Below, piece by piece: positions 55,239 to 64,000 of a stretch of DNA of 64,000 bases. A model generated the notes under the pieces. It was not told the origin of the DNA. It searched no databases and was given only the letters and a program-made list of their open reading frames with translations. The position numbers were made by a program, and so were the translations under genes. The stretch spans positions 1,054,001 through 1,118,000 of the forward strand of contig NZ_FUZV01000002.1 in NCBI RefSeq assembly GCF_900167565.1, given 5' to 3'. Source of the stretch: Pseudoxanthomonas indica (GTDB lineage: Bacteria > Pseudomonadota > Gammaproteobacteria > Xanthomonadales > Xanthomonadaceae). How positions within the stretch are numbered: position 1 is the stretch's first letter; each line of letters begins with the position of its first letter.

Positions 55239-55372
55239 CGGCCATTGTGCGACTGCGCTCGCTACTACCATGGCCGCACGTTCCAGGGAGAGGGTCCCTG
55301 GCGTCGAAGGCCCGGGCGATCGCATGCGACGCACCCGGGTCACTGCATACAACACTCCTGGGAGAGGGGAAA

Positions 55373-58135
55373 ATGCTGCAACACAAGCGCAACCTGCTGA
55401 GTGCGGCGCTGGCATCCGCCATCGCGCTGACCGCAACGGGCGTCCATGCCCAAACGGCCACGCCGGCCGCGGGCACGCAGGCGCCGACCGAACAGAACGC
55501 CACCGAACTGGAAACCGTCACGGTGACCGGCATCCGCGCCGGTATCGAGAGCGCCATCTCGACCAAGCGCGAATCCACCTCCATCGTCGAAGCGATCTCG
55601 GCCGAGGACATCGGCAAGCTCCCGGACGTCAGCATCGCTGAATCGATTGCACGCCTGCCTGGCGTCACCGCGCAACGCGTGGGTGGCCGTGCCCAGGTGA
55701 TCAGCGTGCGTGGCCTGTCGCCTGACTTCGCCACGACCTTGCTCAACGGGCGTGAAGTCGTCAGCACCGGTGACAACCGCAGCGTCGAGTTCGATCAGTA
55801 TCCGTCGGAACTGATGAGCGGCGTGACCCTGTACAAGACGCCGGACGCCGGCCTGATTGGCCAGGGCCTGTCTGGCACCATCGACATGCAGACCGTGCGT
55901 CCGCTCAGCTACGACGAACCCGTGGTCGCCTTCAGCGGTCGCTACCAGCGCAATTCGCTGGGTTCGGCGGCGGAAATCGACGCGCACGGCAATCGCTTCA
56001 ATGCCGCCTTCATCACCCAGTTCGCCGACAACACCGTCGGCCTGTCGGTGGGCTACTCGCATTCCGACACGCCCATCCAGGAAAACCAGGTGGGCCTGTA
56101 CGAGCCGTGGCGATTCCTGGAAGAGGACAGCTGGCGTCCCGGCGTGCCGGGCGGCACCTACTACTCTGATGGCATCAAGGCGCTGCGCCGCACCGGCAAC
56201 CTGGAACGCGACGGCGTGATGGCCACCTTGCAGTATCGCCCGTCCAACAACTGGACCAGCATCCTGGACGTGTTCCACTCCGAGGCGACGCAGATCACCA
56301 CCGCCAACCAGTTCGAAGTGAATCTGGGTGGTTACAACGGCAATTACCAGCCCGGCCTGAGCATCACCGGCGCGCAGGTCAACGGCAACCACAGCTTTAC
56401 CGGCGGCGTGGCCAGCGGCGTGTATCCGCTGGTGCGCGGCATGTACAACAAGCGCCTGGACAAGATCGACGCGTTCGGCTGGAGCAACGAATTCAACGCC
56501 GGTACCGCCCGCATCTACACCGACCTGAGCTACTCCAAGGCCAAGCGCGATGAGCTGAGCCTGGAGAACAACACCCAGCTCACGCCGATGCCGCAGCTGG
56601 ACACCGTTACCCTGAGCTATCGCCAGAACGGGTTCTCGCAGTTGTCGCCGGGCATGGACTACTCCAATCCCAATGCGCTGTTCCTGACCAACACCATCTA
56701 CGGCTCCGGCTACGGCAAGGTGCCGCAGGTGGAAGACGAACTGAAGAGCGTCAAGATCGGCGCCACGCTGCAACTGCCGGAATCGTGGAGCTGGTTCTCC
56801 GGTCTTGATGTGGGTGTCAACTACGCGGATCGCCAGAAGTCCAAGATCCAGCCGGAAGGCAACATCCTGCTCGGGCCGCAAGGCGACACCGCCATTGCCT
56901 CGGATCTGCAGCGTGGCCTGGTCAACCTCAACTTCGCGGGCGTGGGCTACATTCCCGCCTGGAACGTGGAAGACGCGGTCAGCCGCTACATGATCTTCGC
57001 GCCGGTCACGAACCTGGACTACCTGGTGCCCAAGACCTGGCGTGTGGACGAAGACATCACCACTGCGTTCGCGCGCTTCAACATCGACACCGAATGGGGC
57101 TCGGTGGGCGTGCGCGGCAATGTCGGCGTGCAGTTCATGCGCACCGAGCAGTCGTCCAACTCGTTCTACTGGGATGACATCGCGCCGGCCGGCGAGCAGG
57201 TCAAGCCGATTGAGGAAGGCAAGAGCTACAACGACGTGCTGCCGAGCATGAACCTGGCCTTCCAGTTTGCCGATGACCAGACCGTGCGCGTCGCCCTGGC
57301 GAAGCAAGTGGCGCGCCCGCGCGTGGACCAGCTGCGTTCCTCGCTGGATTTCGGCATCGACACCAGCACCGGTATCCCCGGCGCCAGCGGTGGCAACCCG
57401 CTGCTGGATCCGTGGGAGGCCTACGCCTTCGATCTGTCGTACGAAAAGTACTTCGGCAACAAGGCCTACGTGGCGGCCGCGGTGTTCTACAAGGATCTGC
57501 GCACGTACATCTTCACCCAGACCCGCGATGGCTATGACTTCTCCAGCTACGTGGCCAGCTACGTTCCGGGCCCGAACCAGCCGGAAGCGCAGACCACCGG
57601 CAACTTCACCGCGCCGTACAACGGCAGGGGCGGCAAGCTCAAGGGTCTGGAACTGACCGCGTCGCTGCCGCTGGATCTGCTGTGGCAGCCGCTGGAAGGT
57701 TTCGGCATCGTCGCCACGGCCAGCTTCAACGACAGCGACATCACCATCGTCGATCCGGACAGCGCCAACAGCGTGGGCGATGGTCCGATCTCGCTGCCGG
57801 GCCTGTCCGACGAGGTGTACAACCTCACCGCCTACTACGAACGCTCGGGTTTCGAGGCGCGCATCAGCCAGCGCAAGCGTTCGGACTTCATTGGTGAGAT
57901 CGGCAACTTCGACGGCAACCGGACGCTGCGTTACGTGGTAGGCGAGGACCAGGTGGATGCACAGCTGGGCTACACCTTCGGCGCCGGCAGCAGCCTCGAC
58001 GGCCTGAGCCTGTTGCTGCAGGTCACCAACATGACCAACTCGCCGTACAAGACCTACGCCGGCAGCAAGGATCGTCCGCTGGAGTACATCGAGTGGGGCC
58101 GTACCTACCTGGTGGGTTTCAACTACCGTTTCTAA
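55373..58135 (+). CDS. TonB-dependent receptor of maltodextrin type
   Basis: A 920-residue outer-membrane receptor with a signal peptide ending near VHAQ (about residue 26). A TonB box-like [10 protein letters not shown] precedes the plug ([27 protein letters not shown]), the hallmark of carbohydrate-type receptors such as Caulobacter MalA. The C-terminus is FNYRF with terminal Phe. It should bring maltodextrins across the outer membrane. GGGAGAGGGGAAA precedes the ATG. The shared operator and the adjacent amylase, carrier and glucosidase support the substrate; the assignment is by context. Confidence 0.92.
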   Translation: MLQHKRNLLSAALASAIALTATGVHAQTATPAAGTQAPTEQNATELETVTVTGIRAGIESAISTKRESTSIVEAISAEDIGKLPDVSIAESIARLPGVTAQRVGGRAQVISVRGLSPDFATTLLNGREVVSTGDNRSVEFDQYPSELMSGVTLYKTPDAGLIGQGLSGTIDMQTVRPLSYDEPVVAFSGRYQRNSLGSAAEIDAHGNRFNAAFITQFADNTVGLSVGYSHSDTPIQENQVGLYEPWRFLEEDSWRPGVPGGTYYSDGIKALRRTGNLERDGVMATLQYRPSNNWTSILDVFHSEATQITTANQFEVNLGGYNGNYQPGLSITGAQVNGNHSFTGGVASGVYPLVRGMYNKRLDKIDAFGWSNEFNAGTARIYTDLSYSKAKRDELSLENNTQLTPMPQLDTVTLSYRQNGFSQLSPGMDYSNPNALFLTNTIYGSGYGKVPQVEDELKSVKIGATLQLPESWSWFSGLDVGVNYADRQKSKIQPEGNILLGPQGDTAIASDLQRGLVNLNFAGVGYIPAWNVEDAVSRYMIFAPVTNLDYLVPKTWRVDEDITTAFARFNIDTEWGSVGVRGNVGVQFMRTEQSSNSFYWDDIAPAGEQVKPIEEGKSYNDVLPSMNLAFQFADDQTVRVALAKQVARPRVDQLRSSLDFGIDTSTGIPGASGGNPLLDPWEAYAFDLSYEKYFGNKAYVAAAVFYKDLRTYIFTQTRDGYDFSSYVASYVPGPNQPEAQTTGNFTAPYNGRGGKLKGLELTASLPLDLLWQPLEGFGIVATASFNDSDITIVDPDSANSVGDGPISLPGLSDEVYNLTAYYERSGFEARISQRKRSDFIGEIGNFDGNRTLRYVVGEDQVDAQLGYTFGAGSSLDGLSLLLQVTNMTNSPYKTYAGSKDRPLEYIEWGRTYLVGFNYRF

Positions 58136-58177
58136 GGTCGAGCCTGCTGCAAACTTCATTGCTTCACTTGCACAACC

Positions 58178-58208
58178 AGCCCGCCGAAATACGGCGGGCT
58201 TTTTTTTT
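58178..58208 (+). terminator. Strong Rho-independent terminator after the receptor gene
   Basis: AGCCCGCCG-AAATA-CGGCGGGCT followed by nine T. The gene's last codon is 42 bases upstream. Confidence 0.95.
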
Positions 58209-58310
58209 GCGTGCGTGCTGCACGCATCGCGGGAGTTTCCTGAACAGGAACATCAAGCGATCGGGATAGCGGCCGATACCTGTGGGGCACTCCTCTCGCA
58301 GTACCTCTCA

Positions 58311-60449
58311 ATGTCCCCCGTAGCTTCGAAAAAATTCCTCAGCCTGCAGTTCAAACTGTTGGGCGCACTGACTGTTGGCCTGTCTTTCATCCTGATCTGC
58401 GCGTTGGCTGGGCTTGCCTCGGCCTGGCTCAGTCTCTCCACCCAGGTGCCCGAGCAGGTCCAGCAGGCCACCGACAGCGAATTGATGAGTCGCGAATTCC
58501 GCCTGCAGGTGCAGGAATGGAAGAACGTGCTGATTCGCGGCAATGATGCCGAACAGCTCAGCAAGCACCTGTCCGCTTTCAACGAGGGAGCGGCCACCGT
58601 GAGCCGGCTCGCCGGGCAACTGGCCAGCAGCATGGATGATGCTCAAGCCGCCGCATTTGCGGCGCAGTTCCGCAAGGAACACCAGACCTTGACCGACAAC
58701 TACCGCGCGGCGCTCACCGGTTTCGAGGCGGCGCAGTTCGACCCGCACGCAGGCGACGCGCTGGTCCGCGGCATGGATCGTGAGCCGACGCAGACGCTGG
58801 AGAAGTTGAACCAGCGGGCCAAGGCGGTGGCCGACGCTGCCGTCGTCAAGAAGTCCGAAGACGCGCGTCGCACCTTGATGTGGTCCGGGGTGGTTTCGCT
58901 GCTGGCTGCCGTCGTGTTGGTGGTAGCGCTGGCCTGGTGGATCCGCCGCTCGGTGATCGCGCCGGTGGTGAGTGCAGGGCAGGCCGCCCGCGCAGTGGCC
59001 TCGGGCAACCTGGATCATGTGATCAAGGTGCAGAGCCGCGATGAAGTGGGTCAGCTGGCTACCGCCATGCAGTCCATGACCACGACCTTGAAAGCGGTCA
59101 TCGCCGCGCAACTGGACATGGCGCATCGCCATGACCTGGGCCAGATCAGTCACCGCATCGACGATGCGCAGTTTCCGGGCGAATACGGACGCATGGTGCG
59201 CGAATCCAATGCGCTGGTGGCCCAGCATATCGGCGTCAAATTGAAGGTGGTGGAAGTCATGCGCCGCTACTCGGTCGGCGATCTGTCGGTGGACATGGAT
59301 CGCCTGCCCGGCGAGAAGGCCGTGATCACCGAAGCGATGGACGCCACCAAGGCCAGCCTGGCGGCCATCAACAACGAGATCAAACAACTGGCCGCAGCGG
59401 CTGCCGCAGGCGATTTCAGCCATCGCGGCGATGAGGAACGCTACCAGCATGACTTCCGCGCGATGGTTGCCGGCCTCAATGGCTTGATGACCACCACCGA
59501 CGCCAACCTGTCGGAAGTCTCGGCGCTGCTGCAGGCCATCGCACGCGGCGATCTGACCGCGCGCATGCACGGAGACTTCCGCGGCGTGTTTGCACGGATG
59601 CGCGATGACGCCAATGCCACGGTGTCGCAGCTCACCGACATCGTGTCCCGTATCCAGGAAGCCTCGGGCACGATCAACCTGGCGGCCGGCGAAATCGCCA
59701 CCGGCAATGACGACCTGGCCCATCGCACCGAGCAGCAGGCAGCCAACCTGGAAGAAACCGCCGCGTCGATGGAGGAGCTGACCTCCACCGTGCGCCAGAA
59801 CGCCGACTCGGCGCGCCAGGCCAACCAGCTGGCGATCAGCGCGGCCGCGGTGGCCTCCAGCGGCGGTGAAGTGGTGGGGCAGGTGGTGGACACCATGCGC
59901 GATATCGAAACCTCGTCGCGCAAGATCTCCGACATCATCTCGGTCATCGATGGCATCGCCTTCCAGACCAACATCCTGGCGCTGAATGCGGCGGTGGAAG
60001 CCGCACGTGCCGGCGAGCAGGGTCGTGGCTTTGCCGTGGTGGCCTCGGAAGTGCGCACGTTGGCCCAGCGCTCGGCGCAGGCGGCCAAGGAGATCAAGGG
60101 GCTGATCGAAGCGTCGGTGGATCGCGTGGCCGATGGCTCGATGCTCGTGCATCAAGCCGGCGCCACCATGGGCGACATCGTCGCCTCGGTGCAGCGCGTG
60201 ACCGACATCATGGCCGAGATCTCCGCGGCTTCGCAGGAGCAGTCGGCGGGCATCGAGCAGGTCAACCTGACCATCACCCAGATGGATGAAGCCACCCAGC
60301 AGAATGCAGCGCTGGTGGAAGAAGCCACCGCGGCGGCACGCAGCATGGAAGAACAGGCGCAGACCCTGGCGGCGTCGGTGGGGGCGTTCAAGCTCCAGCG
60401 TGCCGGCGTGGCTGCGGTGGAGCGCCGGCCTGTCGCCCTGATGCATTGA
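58311..60449 (+). CDS. Methyl-accepting chemotaxis protein with tandem HAMP units
   Basis: A 712-residue chemoreceptor. The first membrane helix is at about 12-38, a periplasmic helical domain runs to about 198, and a second helix ([18 protein letters not shown]) follows. A HAMP domain leads to several HAMP-like units marked by [16 protein letters not shown] and GDLTARMH. The signalling hairpin [18 protein letters not shown] and the methylation regions are intact. The periplasmic ligand is unknown. It is separated from the maltodextrin receptor by a strong terminator, so a sugar role is not implied. Confidence 0.92.
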   Translation: MSPVASKKFLSLQFKLLGALTVGLSFILICALAGLASAWLSLSTQVPEQVQQATDSELMSREFRLQVQEWKNVLIRGNDAEQLSKHLSAFNEGAATVSRLAGQLASSMDDAQAAAFAAQFRKEHQTLTDNYRAALTGFEAAQFDPHAGDALVRGMDREPTQTLEKLNQRAKAVADAAVVKKSEDARRTLMWSGVVSLLAAVVLVVALAWWIRRSVIAPVVSAGQAARAVASGNLDHVIKVQSRDEVGQLATAMQSMTTTLKAVIAAQLDMAHRHDLGQISHRIDDAQFPGEYGRMVRESNALVAQHIGVKLKVVEVMRRYSVGDLSVDMDRLPGEKAVITEAMDATKASLAAINNEIKQLAAAAAAGDFSHRGDEERYQHDFRAMVAGLNGLMTTTDANLSEVSALLQAIARGDLTARMHGDFRGVFARMRDDANATVSQLTDIVSRIQEASGTINLAAGEIATGNDDLAHRTEQQAANLEETAASMEELTSTVRQNADSARQANQLAISAAAVASSGGEVVGQVVDTMRDIETSSRKISDIISVIDGIAFQTNILALNAAVEAARAGEQGRGFAVVASEVRTLAQRSAQAAKEIKGLIEASVDRVADGSMLVHQAGATMGDIVASVQRVTDIMAEISAASQEQSAGIEQVNLTITQMDEATQQNAALVEEATAAARSMEEQAQTLAASVGAFKLQRAGVAAVERRPVALMH

Positions 60450-60465
60450 TACGTCGGCCAACAAA

Positions 60466-60495
60466 AAAGCCGGAGTCCTTGCGGATTCCGGCTTT
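60466..60495. terminator. Bidirectional terminator between MCP gene and tRNA-Ala
   Basis: AAAGCCGGA...TCCGGCTTT with a TTGC loop, A-run before and T-rich end after. It can serve both the plus-strand MCP and the minus-strand tRNA. Confidence 0.85.
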
Positions 60496-60520
60496 CTGCG
60501 ACTCTCGAGAGTCTTTGTAG

Positions 60521-60596
<76 letters not shown>

Positions 60597-60635
60597 ACGA
60601 GGGTGACCTAGTTTAGCGCCGGTGCTCCGGTGGCG

Positions 60636-61736
60636 CTAGTCCGCGCCCACCAGCAGCGGCGCGAGGCTGGATTCCAGTGCATTACGCCGCCAGCCGGCCA
60701 GTCCGGCGGGCCAGCCACCGGGTGCGTCGCGCTGGAATTCCAGCAAGGCTTCCAGCGCCCGGCGCGAGGCCAGCACGCCTTCCGGCAGGCCGAGTTCACG
60801 CGTGCGCACGGCCACGGCGTCCTGCAGTTTTTTCAGCTGGCTCTTGTCGCGATCGGTGGCGCTGCGCGCCAGCGGCGCCTGGTCTTCGTCTTCAAGCGGG
60901 GTGTCCAGTGCGGTCCACAAGGCATCGGCCAGTTTGCGCGGCGACTTGGGCTGGCCGTCCAGCCAGCGCAGCAGGGCGGCGCGATCCAGCGGCGGAGTGC
61001 GCGCCAGCGCCACCGCCATCTCGTTGTCGAGGATCCAGCTGCGCGGCCGGTCGCTGCGACGCGCCTGCGTTTCGCGCCAGCGCAGCAGGCGCAACAAGCG
61101 GCGTTGCGCCGGTGGTTCCAGGAACTGTGCGCTGCGCAAGGCCAGATGAGGCCAGCGCTCGCCTTCGTCCTGCTGCGAGTTTTCGATCAGGCGCTGGCTG
61201 TCTTCGTGCAGCCAGGCCAGGCGATCACCGGCCTGCAAGCGCGCGCTCAGATCATCGTGGAGTACGAACAAATACTGCACATCGTCGGCCGCGTAGGTCA
61301 GTTGCGAATCACTGAGCGGGCGGCGTAGCCAGTCCGAGCGGGTCTCACCCTTGGGCAGGGTGACGCCGGTGATCTGTTCCACCAGCTTCTGATAGCCCAT
61401 TCCGGCGCCCACCCCGGCCAGCGCGGCGGCAATCTGGGTGTCGAACAACGGTTGCGGCGCCACGCCACAGGCATATTTCAGCGCCACCACATCCTCGCTG
61501 GCGCTGTGCATGACCTTGAGGATGTCCGGATCGCCCAACAACCCGGCCAGCGCCCGGGTCATGCCGGGGCGTAGCGGATCCACCAGCAGGATCTCGTCAC
61601 CGATCGCCAGTTGCACCAGCGCCAGTTGCGGCCAGAACGTGCGCTCGCGGACAAATTCGGTGTCCAGGCCGACCCGCGCGGGCTTGCGCGTGAGGAAGGA
61701 GGCCAGGGCGTCGGGCGTTTCAATCCAATGGGGCAC
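60636..61736 (-). CDS. rnd: Ribonuclease D
   Basis: A 366-residue 3'-5' exoribonuclease. The DEDD domain has GLDTEFVRE (motif I), VKVMHSASEDVVAL-type motif II as KVMHSASEDVVALKY, and TYAADDVQYLF (motif III). An HRDC-like domain follows in the C-terminal half. It trims tRNA and other RNA 3' ends. The start is GTG at 61736 with GGAGA six bases upstream. The frame is open much further upstream on this strand, but that part runs antisense to the next gene and has no initiation signal. A tRNA gene is next downstream. Confidence 0.95.
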   Translation of the reverse strand: MPHWIETPDALASFLTRKPARVGLDTEFVRERTFWPQLALVQLAIGDEILLVDPLRPGMTRALAGLLGDPDILKVMHSASEDVVALKYACGVAPQPLFDTQIAAALAGVGAGMGYQKLVEQITGVTLPKGETRSDWLRRPLSDSQLTYAADDVQYLFVLHDDLSARLQAGDRLAWLHEDSQRLIENSQQDEGERWPHLALRSAQFLEPPAQRRLLRLLRWRETQARRSDRPRSWILDNEMAVALARTPPLDRAALLRWLDGQPKSPRKLADALWTALDTPLEDEDQAPLARSATDRDKSQLKKLQDAVAVRTRELGLPEGVLASRRALEALLEFQRDAPGGWPAGLAGWRRNALESSLAPLLVGAD

Positions 61737-61823
61737 GAAATCTCCGCTGAATGCATCGGTTGCCTGTGGGGGAGACAATAGCCTAACGTCGCTCGCGGCA
61801 TACCGCGACCTCGGGAGTAAGGA

Positions 61824-63659
61824 TTGCGTCCAATCGGCTTGCTGCTGCTGACTGCATTGGCACTTTGCGCCTGCTCGCGCGAGCAGGCGGCATCGCGTGA
61901 TGCGCGTGGCGAGGCCGCCGAAGTACGGATGCCGCAGATTACCGTCACCGGCGATGACAGCATCAATGCGGCACTGAACTGGCAGCCGCCGGCGGTGACG
62001 CTCAGCGCCGAACAACTGCCCGAGGCGCGCAAGCGTGCCGCCCAGGCGCTGCAGGAAGAGCGGCTGTACGCCGGCGCCGATGACGCCATCCCCTTGTTCC
62101 TGGCCATACGCCGGCTGGCGCCGGAGGATGCCGGCGCCCGCGCCGGACTGGACCGTGCACTGGACAGCCTGCTGCGACAGGGCGAGCGCGCCCTCAAGCG
62201 CGCCGAGGATCGCGATGACGCCGCGCGCGAGGCCGCGCAGATCGCCGCCGTGGCGCGCGCCATCGATCCCAACGACGATGCGGTGGTGGCCTATCTGGGG
62301 CGGGTCGACGAAGTCGAACAGCTCAGTCGCCTGAACCAGGCCAGCGAACGCGCGCTCCGCGAGGGACGGCTGGGCGAGAACGGCGGCGGCGCGCTGGCCG
62401 GCTTCCGCGAAGTGCTGAAATGGAAACCCGGCCAGCCGCGTGCGCGCCAGGGCGTGGCCGCCGTGGAAAGTGACTTGATACGCCGGGCCGAAGACGCTGC
62501 GCTGGCCGGCGATTTCGATACCGCCCAGATCTGGTTGAACCATGCCGCGCGCGTGCGCGAACAGGCGCCCACGGTGGCTGACGCACGCCAGCGGGTGGAC
62601 GGCATCCGCATTGGTCGCATCGCCGCGCTGCGCGAGAGTGGCGTGCGCGATCTGGCCTCGCCGCTGGGGCTGAAGGGGGCGCGCGAAAAACTCGCCGAAG
62701 TGTTGCGGATTGCCGAGCCCGGAGACCCGGTGGCGGCGGATTTCCGCCTGCGTATCGAACTGGCCACCCACTACGGCCTGTTCCGGCCGGGCCAGGCGTT
62801 CACCGACGCGATGACCGGCGGTGGGCGTGGACCCGAGATGATGGTGGTGCCGCACGGCGCCTTCCAGATGGGCGCGGGCGAAGACGAACTGGGCGCCGGC
62901 GATGCGGAGAAGCCGGCGCATTACGTGCGCTTTGACCGCGGCTTCGCGATGTCGCGCACACCGGTGACGGTGGGCCAGTACCGCCGCTTCGTGCAGGCCA
63001 CCGGCTATCGGCCGCGTGCGACCCGGCGCGGTCATTCCATCGTCTACGACGAGCGCAGCGGCAACTTCGTGCGCCGCAGCGGGGTGGACTGGCAGTCCGA
63101 CTACAGCGGCGCGCCCGCGCGCGCCGACATGCCGGTGCTGCACGTGAGCGTCTACGACGCCGAAGCCTATGCCGAGTGGCTGGCCCAGCAGACCGGCCAC
63201 GGCTATCGCCTGCCCAGCGAAGCCGAGTTCGAGTACAGCGTGCGTGCCGGTACGCAGGGTCGCTATCCCTGGGGCAATGGCCAGCCGCCGGACGATTTCG
63301 GCAACCTCACCGGCGGCAATGATGTCTCGCCCAGCGGACGCCACTGGAACAACGCCTTTGTCGGCTACGGCGACGGTTACTGGGGCGCGGCGCCAGTGGC
63401 CAACTTCCGCGCCAATCGCTGGGGTCTTCACGACCTCGGTGGCAATGTCAGCGAATGGGTGGCCGATTGCTGGCACGCCTCGTACCGGCGGGCGCCGGCC
63501 GATGGTGCGGCCTGGTTCAATCCGGGCTGCCGCGCACGGGTGGTGCGAGGCGCCTCCTGGGCCAGCGCGCCGGTGCAGGCGCGGGCGGCATGGCGCTCGT
63601 CCTCGGATTCGGATATGACTAATGCGCGCGTGGGTTTCCGGGTGGTACGTGGTATCTAG
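61824..63659 (+). CDS. SUMF1/FGE-fold lipoprotein without active cysteines
   Basis: A 611-residue protein. A lipoprotein signal ends with LCAC and Cys17. A helical region (about 60-320) leads to a formylglycine-generating-enzyme-type domain (about 340-611) with FQMGAGEDELGAGDAEKPAH, GYRLPSEAEFEYSVRAG, GLHDLGGNVSEWVADCW and RVGFRVV. In active FGE the segment after RGGS carries two cysteines; here it reads RGASWASAPVQARAAWRSS, so that pair is missing. It is probably a structural or ligand-binding relative. The start is TTG at 61824 with GGGAG six bases upstream. Confidence 0.85.
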   Translation: MRPIGLLLLTALALCACSREQAASRDARGEAAEVRMPQITVTGDDSINAALNWQPPAVTLSAEQLPEARKRAAQALQEERLYAGADDAIPLFLAIRRLAPEDAGARAGLDRALDSLLRQGERALKRAEDRDDAAREAAQIAAVARAIDPNDDAVVAYLGRVDEVEQLSRLNQASERALREGRLGENGGGALAGFREVLKWKPGQPRARQGVAAVESDLIRRAEDAALAGDFDTAQIWLNHAARVREQAPTVADARQRVDGIRIGRIAALRESGVRDLASPLGLKGAREKLAEVLRIAEPGDPVAADFRLRIELATHYGLFRPGQAFTDAMTGGGRGPEMMVVPHGAFQMGAGEDELGAGDAEKPAHYVRFDRGFAMSRTPVTVGQYRRFVQATGYRPRATRRGHSIVYDERSGNFVRRSGVDWQSDYSGAPARADMPVLHVSVYDAEAYAEWLAQQTGHGYRLPSEAEFEYSVRAGTQGRYPWGNGQPPDDFGNLTGGNDVSPSGRHWNNAFVGYGDGYWGAAPVANFRANRWGLHDLGGNVSEWVADCWHASYRRAPADGAAWFNPGCRARVVRGASWASAPVQARAAWRSSSDSDMTNARVGFRVVRGI

Positions 63660-63702
63660 CGCGGCCCGACCGCGTCCTTCGACAGCAGGCAAGGAGTAGG
63701 CG

Positions 63703-64000
63703 ATGCGCAACGATCCCTTCGGCCAGGGCAATTACCAGCAAGGCGGCACGCGTCGACGCGGCGGTGGTTTCAACCTGCGCTGGATCATCCTGCTGGGATT
63801 CGCCGGCTATGCGGCGTTCTACTGGTTTTCCAATCGCGTCGTGGATCCCTACAGCGGTGAAAAGGTGTTGATCGACAACTCGATCAGCGTCGAGGAAGAA
63901 AAGGCCATGGGCCTGCAGGCGTATCAGGAAATCCTGCAGCAGGAACGTCCGGTGGATCCCAACACGCCGTTCGCGCGCGACGTGCGTGAGATCGCCCGTC
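63703..64000 (+). CDS. M48-like metallopeptidase, 5' part (3' end outside window)
   Basis: Ninety-nine residues at the window's edge. A Gly/Arg-rich N-terminus is followed by one membrane helix (about 25-44, WIILLGFAGYAAFYWFSNR) and the stretch VEEEKAMGLQAYQEIL, which resembles the region before the catalytic domain in M48 (HtpX/Ste24-like) proteins of xanthomonads. The HEXXH motif lies beyond the end. AAGGAG is six bases before the ATG. The assignment is moderate because the catalytic part is not visible. Confidence 0.65.
   Translation, partial: MRNDPFGQGNYQQGGTRRRGGGFNLRWIILLGFAGYAAFYWFSNRVVDPYSGEKVLIDNSISVEEEKAMGLQAYQEILQQERPVDPNTPFARDVREIAR

Larger units (their letters stand above)
55100..55372. 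other. Promoter and 5' leader of the maltodextrin receptor gene
   Basis: A 273-base gap. It holds GCAAAT-CGTG-ATTTGC (55175-55190), the second operator copy (55223-55238), and a likely leader with hairpins CCAGGGA/TCCCTGG (55283-55301) and GCGTCG/CGACGC (55301-55306 with 55327-55332). Confidence 0.6.

Noticed and set aside
55340..58159. A 939-codon open frame antisense to the maltodextrin receptor
   Set aside because: It mirrors the coding strand of a firm gene, has no initiation signal or recognisable domain, and such frames are common in GC-rich DNA.
61737..63731. Upstream extension of the RNase D frame to about 1031 codons
   Set aside because: The extra part is antisense to the FGE-fold gene; RNase D begins naturally at the GTG with a ribosome site at 61736.

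Overview
The window is a 64-kb piece of a GC-rich gammaproteobacterial chromosome. Its gene content points to the Xanthomonadaceae (a Pseudoxanthomonas, Stenotrophomonas, Lysobacter or Xanthomonas relative). Supporting signs are an alpha-glucosidase very close to the Xanthomonas glucosyl-transfer enzyme XgtA (538 residues, catalytic D201/E270), a maltodextrin locus built on a TonB-dependent receptor and an MFS sugar carrier, and a nagZ-hpt-mtnP block. There is no insertion sequence, prophage, CRISPR array or integrase, so this reads as core chromosome with small accessory touches such as a TacA/TacT-type toxin-antitoxin pair. Coding density is high, and many neighbours overlap by ATGA or TGATG, which implies translational coupling. 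Genus assignment is inference.

Layout. 1-2.1 kb: end of nagZ (peptidoglycan recycling), hpt and methylthioinosine phosphorylase (purine salvage). 2.1-5.4 kb: a cold-shock protein with promoter and terminator, a FAD monooxygenase, and AidB. 5.4-8.4 kb: a FabR/DesT-type repressor divergent from a ferredoxin-reductase and fatty-acid desaturase pair (DesC/DesB-like) with a shared operator. 8.5-13.0 kb: a small membrane protein, then a four-gene minus-strand operon (sigma factor, anti-sigma-like protein, IMPACT/YigZ protein, MsbA-like ABC exporter) that carries an apparent frameshift at a homopolymer. 13.3-17.1 kb: a GAF-GAF-GGDEF-EAL protein and the toxin-antitoxin pair. 17.2-22.1 kb: a vWA lipoprotein, xseA and a RegB/RegA-type redox two-component pair. 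22.2-25.7 kb: ispG, a PAP2 phosphatase, a VOC protein and a DedA-rhodanese fusion.

25.7-29.4 kb: an FHA-GGDEF diguanylate cyclase divergent from a membrane Ser/Thr kinase with a helical-repeat tail. This is a candidate link between Ser/Thr phosphorylation and c-di-GMP. 29.4-36.5 kb: a TAXI-type binding protein, an EamA permease, murB, pyrD, a methyltransferase, a DUF4190 protein and an ALDH7-type dehydrogenase. 36.8-42.0 kb: tRNA-Arg(CCU), then a threonine operon (thrA-thrB-thrC) preceded by a previously unlisted Thr/Ile-rich leader peptide with mutually exclusive hairpins. 42.0-45.4 kb: two L,D-transpeptidase-fold proteins, OsmC and a LacI-family regulator. 45.5-50.0 kb: a Fur-box-preceded siderophore receptor operon.

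50.0-58.1 kb: a maltodextrin-use locus made of a secreted GH13 amylase, an MFS carrier, an XgtA-like glucosidase and an outer-membrane receptor. An identical 16-bp palindromic element lies in front of the glucosidase and of the receptor. In the inferred scheme, extracellular or periplasmic glucans are trimmed, taken through the outer membrane by the receptor and across the inner membrane by the MFS carrier, and hydrolysed in the cytoplasm. 58.3-64 kb: a poly-HAMP chemoreceptor, tRNA-Ala(CGC), RNase D, an FGE-fold lipoprotein lacking the usual active cysteines, and the start of an M48 peptidase-like gene.
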